Positions 6,638 through 10,545 of a DNA stretch of 10,545 bases are shown piece after piece (position 1 is the first letter of the stretch; every line of letters begins with the position of its first letter). The DNA is from Caldilineaceae bacterium (GTDB lineage: Bacteria > Chloroflexota > Anaerolineae > Caldilineales > Caldilineaceae): assembly GCA_019637645.1 (NCBI GenBank), contig JAHBVH010000127.1, positions 1 to 10,545 on the forward strand. The letters are read 5' to 3'. The notes beneath the pieces were generated by a model. The model was given only the letters and a program-made list of their open reading frames with translations, was not told the DNA's origin and ran no database searches. A program made the translations under genes and the position numbers.

Positions 6638-8482
6638 CTACTCCTGATTTTTCTCTAAAAAGAGTTTTACTTCATCGGCTCGTTGATAGGTGCGATCTAG
6701 CAGCTCTTGGACGGCTGTTTCAAAGGTGGCTACAGCTTCTTTGTCACCCATATAAGGCGCTAGCAAACTCTCCCATTGTTCATATTGCTCGGCCAACGTA
6801 TCGACATCGAAAAGCTCAGCGCTGATATTGGTGAGCTTTGCCACATATTGCGCATAGTAAATCGGGTCATCCAACAGGTAGCGGATTAACGGCCAGCTGG
6901 CATCGACATCCGCTTTATCCAAGGAGGTGCTGCGTCCGCCAGGGCCGCCCCGCATATTCCCGGGGCCGCGATTGGTATTGGCTGTGTTGTTCGGATCGGG
7001 CATCTCGGCATTATTCGGCATACCCATGTTGGGGCCACCACCCATTTGTCCGGTGGTTTGTTCATTGGGCGAAGCGCCAAGGACAAAGTTGTGATCCCAA
7101 GAGATCCAGACCAGTTGATCCGTCTCTGGATCATGATAGAGATAGAAATTGTGGGTCATGGCACCATAGGTGTCCCAATGTTGGAGGGTAGCACTGAGCG
7201 CCAGCCATTCGAGGAAGGTGTCCACATCAAAGATCGCCGCTAGGTCGGCCCGCCAAGTTTCCGGATCGGTGGTTCGTTCTTCCGCATGTAAGACGGTGTA
7301 GAGCGCTTCGATGTCGCTCCAATCGGCTGCGTCTTCATTGTTCTCTTTTTGGAAGCTCTCCTCAATTTGTTCTAGGGTGGTCCCCTCCGCCAAGGTGACG
7401 CCACGGCCATCGCCTTCGTAGATATTGCCTTGGTCGTCGCCAAAGTGGTTGGCGATCACCGTGTCGTCAATGACTTCGATCGCGGTATAAATGCCTAGAT
7501 CCACCGGCCCTTCCCCATAGTCGAGGATGATGTTGTAAAAAGCGGTTTCGGCAGCAACCAAGCCCGCTTCATCGAGCAGCTCATAGGTGAGGGCGTCGCG
7601 CATGTAGGTGGCGTCGCCAAAGCCATTGGCTAGGGAAAGCTGCTTAAAGCCATAGAAGCGTTGATTCTTAATGGTGGGGTACTCATCTTCAAATTCGTCA
7701 AAGTCCAACTTGAAGGGCAATTTTAACGATTGACTCTCCCAGCCGCCGCGCAACGAGGAATTTCCTTTATAGCGAAGGCCGATATCAGTCCAGGTGTTGC
7801 CCGCAAAACTGAGCGTGGCGGTTACCCAAATCGGGTTTTCCGTGGTAAAGTCACCGCCCCCAAAGCCGGGCCTGCCCAAGCCTGCTCCCTCGCCCATTTG
7901 TCCACCACCGGGCGAACGACCATTGCCCCCCATGGCAAAGTCTGCGCGCGGGGCAAGCGGCGAGGTGGGTTGTGTGGTTGTCATATTGGTATGGGAACGG
8001 ATTGGTGAACTATTGTTGTTGTCCGCCGTTTCTCCCGTTGGCGGCGCAAGCGGCGAAAGCGGTTGGGTCATAGTCATCCCCATCGTCATGGTCAGGGCTG
8101 TGCGTGGACCACCAAAGCCCTGACCCATGGGGCCGCCTTGGCGACGCGTGCCCGGCTCGCCAAAGAGTTCGGTCATATCAGCCTGCATCGCTTCCCAGTT
8201 TGCGGCGGAAATGGTCAGGGTGATGACGTTAACCTTGTCGTCGGGAAAGACGACCGCATAGTTGGGGTCCACATCATTGCTATGGCTCTCCGTTGTCCAG
8301 CCCGCGGGACGCCCTTCTTCGTCGGTTGCCTGTTGGGGGGATGTAGGGATAGGGGTGGTGGCGGCTTGGCTATCAGCCGCCGCTGTGGGTCTACTCTGCA
8401 GCAGTGCCACCGTGCCAAGGGTGAACAAGAGGCCAACCCCCAAGGTTAGAAAGAAGCGTGGCTTGGGTATGGGTCGCGACAT
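6638..8482 (-). CDS. Secreted CotH kinase family protein with low-complexity inserts
   Basis: CotH proteins are atypical protein kinases; Bacillus CotH phosphorylates spore-coat proteins and others are secreted. This 614-residue protein begins with basic residues, a hydrophobic segment (about 11-28) and a TAAA-type cleavage region near 35-37. Kinase-domain signatures are LRYKGNSSLRG (236-246), LSLANGFGDATYMRDALTYE (from 283), IYTAIEVID, GNIYEG (352-357) and QLVWISWDHNF (456-466), which holds likely metal-binding Asp. Two inserts are unusual: residues 108-212 (Gly/Met/Thr-rich, with TQPLSPLAP and TQPTSPLAP repeated) and 470-521 (Met/Gly/Asn/Pro-rich). AAGGA lies nine bases before ATG 8482 but abuts the ATG at 8491, so 8482 is preferred. 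It is last in the VTC-DUF4956-CotH cluster, 61 bases after DUF4956. The kinase substrate is unknown. Confidence 0.88.
   Translation of the reverse strand: MSRPIPKPRFFLTLGVGLLFTLGTVALLQSRPTAAADSQAATTPIPTSPQQATDEEGRPAGWTTESHSNDVDPNYAVVFPDDKVNVITLTISAANWEAMQADMTELFGEPGTRRQGGPMGQGFGGPRTALTMTMGMTMTQPLSPLAPPTGETADNNNSSPIRSHTNMTTTQPTSPLAPRADFAMGGNGRSPGGGQMGEGAGLGRPGFGGGDFTTENPIWVTATLSFAGNTWTDIGLRYKGNSSLRGGWESQSLKLPFKLDFDEFEDEYPTIKNQRFYGFKQLSLANGFGDATYMRDALTYELLDEAGLVAAETAFYNIILDYGEGPVDLGIYTAIEVIDDTVIANHFGDDQGNIYEGDGRGVTLAEGTTLEQIEESFQKENNEDAADWSDIEALYTVLHAEERTTDPETWRADLAAIFDVDTFLEWLALSATLQHWDTYGAMTHNFYLYHDPETDQLVWISWDHNFVLGASPNEQTTGQMGGGPNMGMPNNAEMPDPNNTANTNRGPGNMRGGPGGRSTSLDKADVDASWPLIRYLLDDPIYYAQYVAKLTNISAELFDVDTLAEQYEQWESLLAPYMGDKEAVATFETAVQELLDRTYQRADEVKLFLEKNQE
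7951..8076 (-). repeat. Internal duplication in the first CotH insert
   Basis: Two related segments, about 7951-7988 and 8043-8076, share GCAAGCGGCGA and GGTTG/GGGTTG blocks followed by TCAT. They encode the paired TQPLSPLAP and TQPTSPLAP peptides with Thr/Met-rich flanks. This is a diverged duplication inside the first low-complexity insert and suggests growth of that region by unequal exchange or slippage. Confidence 0.5.
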
Positions 8483-8543
8483 GCTTTGCATTCCTTTCGT
8501 GGTTCATCTCGTCGGCGTAACGCCGCTTTATATTTACAGATCG

Positions 8544-9182
8544 TTAGTGGCTGGCCTGCCAGGCCCGTTCGGCGCTATAGCGGACCTCATCGGGGTTAGA
8601 CCGTTGTTTGGCTTTGGGCTCATCGTAGTAGACAATCAGTTCGGCGCTATCTTTGAGAAAGTCAATGACGCCAATCTCAAAGCGTTTGACAGGAAGGCCC
8701 GTGCGTTCGCGCAGATCCGCGAGGAGAAGAGCATGGTTTTCCGGCTTGATCAACTCGATGCGCTCGTACTTCACCAACTGGGCGCTCTCATAATGAAAGC
8801 CCCATTCTTGCTCGAGGACATAGAGGAGTAGGATCATCGCGGCATTGGCTCCTGCTAGGCTCCACCAGTTGTTTTCGCGCATTAAGACCGAATTCATTAC
8901 GGGTAGTGCGATCATAATGAAGAGATAGGTCATCTCGCGCGTGGACATGGTGGTGGTGCGGTAGCGCAGAACAGAGAAGATGGCAAAGAGGCCAAAGCCG
9001 ACACCAATGGTGAGTTCGGCATTGGTCAGAAAGCTCATCACAAAGTAGATCACACTATTAAAGGCCAAAAAAGTAAAGACATAGTTCTTTTCCTGGCGGA
9101 CTGGGTAATAGATCGCACGGACAACGATCAGCGCGATCGCCAGATTTAAGAGAAATCCGGTAAAAAGCAGGGTGGATGTCAT
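8544..9182 (-). CDS. DUF4956 family membrane protein
   Basis: The 212-residue protein matches the DUF4956 family by its core GFGLFAIFSVLRYRT (63-76) followed by STREMTYLFIMIALPV (80-95). Predicted membrane helices are at about 4-25, 35-51, 58-71, 85-100 and 106-124. A soluble alpha/beta tail (125-212) contains KYERIELIKPEN and then KRFEIGVIDFLKDSAELIVYY. The conserved RYRT and TRE segment lies at a helix boundary and probably forms a functional loop. Activity is not known. The open frame runs up to 9290, but ATG 9182 is preceded by AAAGGAG at six bases, a strong site, and starts the first helix. The upstream neighbour encodes a VTC polymerase-like protein and the downstream one CotH, a recurrent association in bacteria to my knowledge. 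A membrane partner or channel for the VTC product is inferred. Confidence 0.88.
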   Translation of the reverse strand: MTSTLLFTGFLLNLAIALIVVRAIYYPVRQEKNYVFTFLAFNSVIYFVMSFLTNAELTIGVGFGLFAIFSVLRYRTTTMSTREMTYLFIMIALPVMNSVLMRENNWWSLAGANAAMILLLYVLEQEWGFHYESAQLVKYERIELIKPENHALLLADLRERTGLPVKRFEIGVIDFLKDSAELIVYYDEPKAKQRSNPDEVRYSAERAWQASH

Positions 9183-9254
9183 AGCTGTCTCCTTTACATC
9201 ATCCAACAAACCGAATAAGCAGCTAGTCTGTGGCTGTAATTGTCGTTGTACAAT

Positions 9255-9286
9255 CACAGGAGGGCACAACCACAGGACGGCACAAC
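9255..9286. repeat. Two tandem 16-bp copies between VTC and DUF4956 genes
   Basis: CACAGGAGGGCACAAC (9255-9270) is followed directly by CACAGGACGGCACAAC (9271-9286), with one mismatch. The pair starts three bases after the VTC stop on the minus strand, inside the 107-base spacer before DUF4956. No hairpin is evident. It may be a slippage duplication or a binding site. Confidence 0.6.
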
Positions 9287-9289
9287 TCA

Positions 9290-10144
9290 CTACACCCCTT
9301 GGCGGATTTTCTCGACGAGCCGCTTGGTGGGTTTAAAGCGATTTTGTTTCAAGGTTGGATAGAGCAGGGTTGCCCCAATGCAATACTTGCTAAAACCGCT
9401 CTGGGGGACATGATGAGTGCGCATGAGTTGGATAAAATCGGAGGTAGCGGTGCGCCCCGCTTGTTTGACCTCGGCAATAACCAGCCCCGCCAGAGTCGCG
9501 TCCCGTTCTTGCCATGCAAAATTCAGATCGAGATCCAGCGTCACCCGTTCTGTTTGGGCGTAGTTGACGAGGGTGATGCGGCGATAGTTGTTCCACAAAC
9601 GAGGCTGTAATGCTTGCACATCATAGGGGCACTGCGCTTGTAAGAAATGCGCGGCCTCATCATCCATGGTGGTTACCAAATGGGACGTTTGTAGACGACT
9701 TTTGAGCGTGCGCTCTTTGTTATTCTTATGTTTGATCTCCAAAAAGGTCCCTTTGGAATCCAGATACTCGCGTGAACGCACCTTGTAGCGGTTGAGCGCG
9801 CCCGCATGATGCCGATGGTAGAGCGCAAAATCGGGCGTATCAAAATAGAGGGTGTGGTAGCGGCTGATCCGCTGCTGCGCCACCTCTAGCACACGGTAGC
9901 TGCTGGCTAACTCCGCCAAAACCATGCGCAACGTTGGCAGAGGCATGAGATATTTGGTCTCGACCCGGTTAAGCAACGCGACGCTGTTCATCTGCGCCAA
10001 CGTAATGGGGGGAAAGGTCGCCAACGGTCCAGACAGTGCATGGCGATGCGATGGTGTCAGTTGGGGCTGGCTGGCGGTTGCGGTGGTAATGGGTAAAGCC
10101 CTGGGCATAAAGGCTGGGGCGGAACTAAGATTGGTTGGGAACAT
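9290..10144 (-). CDS. VTC-domain protein (polyphosphate polymerase-like)
   Basis: VTC domains are tunnel-shaped triphosphate-tunnel folds; the yeast Vtc4 domain makes polyphosphate from ATP. This 284-residue protein has an unconserved Pro/Ala/Thr-rich N-terminus (1-50) and then the tunnel residues: RVETKY (60-65), YFDT (100-103), NRYKVRSREY (118-127), FLEIKHKN (134-141), KSR (148-150), YRR (187-189), DLDLNF (204-209), IAEVKQ (223-228) and SGFSKYCIG (249-257). The basic residues and acidic metal-binding Glu of the family are all present, so catalysis is plausible. ATG 10144 is preceded by GGAGG at seven bases. The frame extends upstream to 10417, but that part reads as leader. It is the first gene of the cluster with DUF4956 and CotH. 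No membrane helix is seen, so DUF4956 may anchor it. Confidence 0.9.
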   Translation of the reverse strand: MFPTNLSSAPAFMPRALPITTATASQPQLTPSHRHALSGPLATFPPITLAQMNSVALLNRVETKYLMPLPTLRMVLAELASSYRVLEVAQQRISRYHTLYFDTPDFALYHRHHAGALNRYKVRSREYLDSKGTFLEIKHKNNKERTLKSRLQTSHLVTTMDDEAAHFLQAQCPYDVQALQPRLWNNYRRITLVNYAQTERVTLDLDLNFAWQERDATLAGLVIAEVKQAGRTATSDFIQLMRTHHVPQSGFSKYCIGATLLYPTLKQNRFKPTKRLVEKIRQGV

Positions 10145-10427
10145 GATCCATCCTCCATTCGCTAGCACGCATGCGGGTGGCGTGCATCGATCAAATCGGG
10201 CCGGGTTCAGCGGCCACGGTGCTGCCGAAATGCCAGCGGATGATGGCATCGACATCGAAAATGAGCGGTCGGTTGTTGGGTTGCTAACCAATACTCTCTG
10301 TTCCTGATTATGCCAGGTAAATCTCAAGAGATTGTGGAGATGCTTTGGAAAAGCCGTGTAAAGTGAGGGGCAGGGAAAGTGGGATAGGGGCAAGTTGCGG
10401 CTGAAGAGGGCGGTCATGGGCTAGCGA
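10145..10427 (-). promoter_or_regulatory. Leader region of the VTC cluster with possible promoter
   Basis: This stretch has no supported gene. On the minus strand TGG directly followed by CATAAT (10312-10307) resembles an extended -10 promoter, with no good -35. It would give a long leader of about 155 bases to ATG 10144. A GCACGC/GCGTGC inverted repeat (10165-10170 and 10180-10185) lies close before the ribosome site. The VTC frame stays open through here by chance or as relic coding; its composition does not look like protein. Confidence 0.3.
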
Positions 10428-10464
10428 CGTGAGTGGTCGAGTTTTCAAAACCTGACCACTCACG
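10428..10464. repeat. Long palindrome with TTTTCAAAA core
   Basis: Perfect 11-bp arms CGTGAGTGGTC (10428-10438) and GACCACTCACG (10454-10464) enclose GAG-TTTTCAAAA-CCT, whose centre can pair further (GTTTT with AAAAC around one C). The centre matches the palindrome at 5837-5849. It lies upstream of the VTC cluster and could end transcription arriving from the right edge or belong to a dispersed repeat family. Confidence 0.6.
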
Positions 10465-10508
10465 CCACGGATTACTGTGTTCAAAACGTTTTTTGCTATT
10501 GGGTGTCC

Positions 10509-10545
10509 GCACCGCCCTAAAAGGACGGTGCTAGGGAGCACCGCC
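10509..10545. repeat. Three alternately pairing GCACCG arms at the right edge
   Basis: GCACCGCCC (10509-10517) pairs with GGACGGTGC (10523-10531) over nine bases with one mismatch and a five-base loop. The same middle arm can instead pair with GCACCGCC (10538-10545). The two hairpins exclude each other. The element is cut by the window edge, so its full form is unknown. Confidence 0.45.

Noticed and set aside
9183..9290. A 36-codon N-terminal extension of the DUF4956 frame.
   Set aside because: AAAGGAG lies six bases before ATG 9182, the first helix begins there, and the extension covers the 16-bp tandem repeat of the spacer.
10145..10417. Ninety-one extra codons upstream of the VTC gene start, open in the same frame.
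   Set aside because: GGAGG seven bases before ATG 10144 marks the start. The extension has no family similarity and runs through leader structures.

Overview
The window looks like a moderately GC-rich bacterial chromosome. No rRNA or phylogenetic marker gene is present. The gene set (a YhgA-type Rpn nuclease with an REEG-repeat tail, intracellular GH51, and a VTC / DUF4956 / CotH cluster) and the dyad-rich intergenic DNA would fit a Chloroflexota (Anaerolineae- or Caldilineae-like) genome. That assignment is inference only.

Left end (1-1107): an AT-richer stretch unlike the rest. It starts inside the C-terminal end of a larger + strand protein with an Ala/Gly-rich hydrophobic tail, interrupted by an in-frame TAA. 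Two bases after its final stop comes a 92-codon gene for a three-helix membrane protein. The arrangement resembles the end of a polymorphic (RHS-like) toxin followed by its immunity gene, possibly degraded. About 500 bp with no convincing gene follow, ending in a 17-bp-arm hairpin.

Middle left (1108-2952, minus strand): a Rpn/YhgA-family PD-(D/E)XK nuclease with five perfect REEG repeats, then trpF (phosphoribosylanthranilate isomerase) standing alone, away from other trp genes. Each has a recognisable sigma70-type promoter.

Middle (3152-5721, plus strand): a two-gene sugar operon, galM-type aldose 1-epimerase and an intracellular GH51 alpha-L-arabinofuranosidase. It is read from a promoter with a perfect TTGACA box, divergent from trpF. 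Together they would release L-arabinose from imported arabino-oligosaccharides and equilibrate its anomers. Next comes an unrecognised single-pass membrane protein with a Pro/Ser-rich outer part (5952-6416) and a nested palindromic element between convergent genes.

Right (6638-10144, minus strand): a three-gene cluster read leftwards. It encodes a VTC-domain polyphosphate polymerase-like protein, a five-helix DUF4956 membrane protein, and a secreted CotH-family protein kinase-like protein carrying two large Gly/Met/Asn-rich inserts. The biochemistry of this combination is not established, and it is the most interesting system here. The right edge (10145-10545) holds leader DNA, a long hairpin and three alternately pairing arms, with no supported gene.
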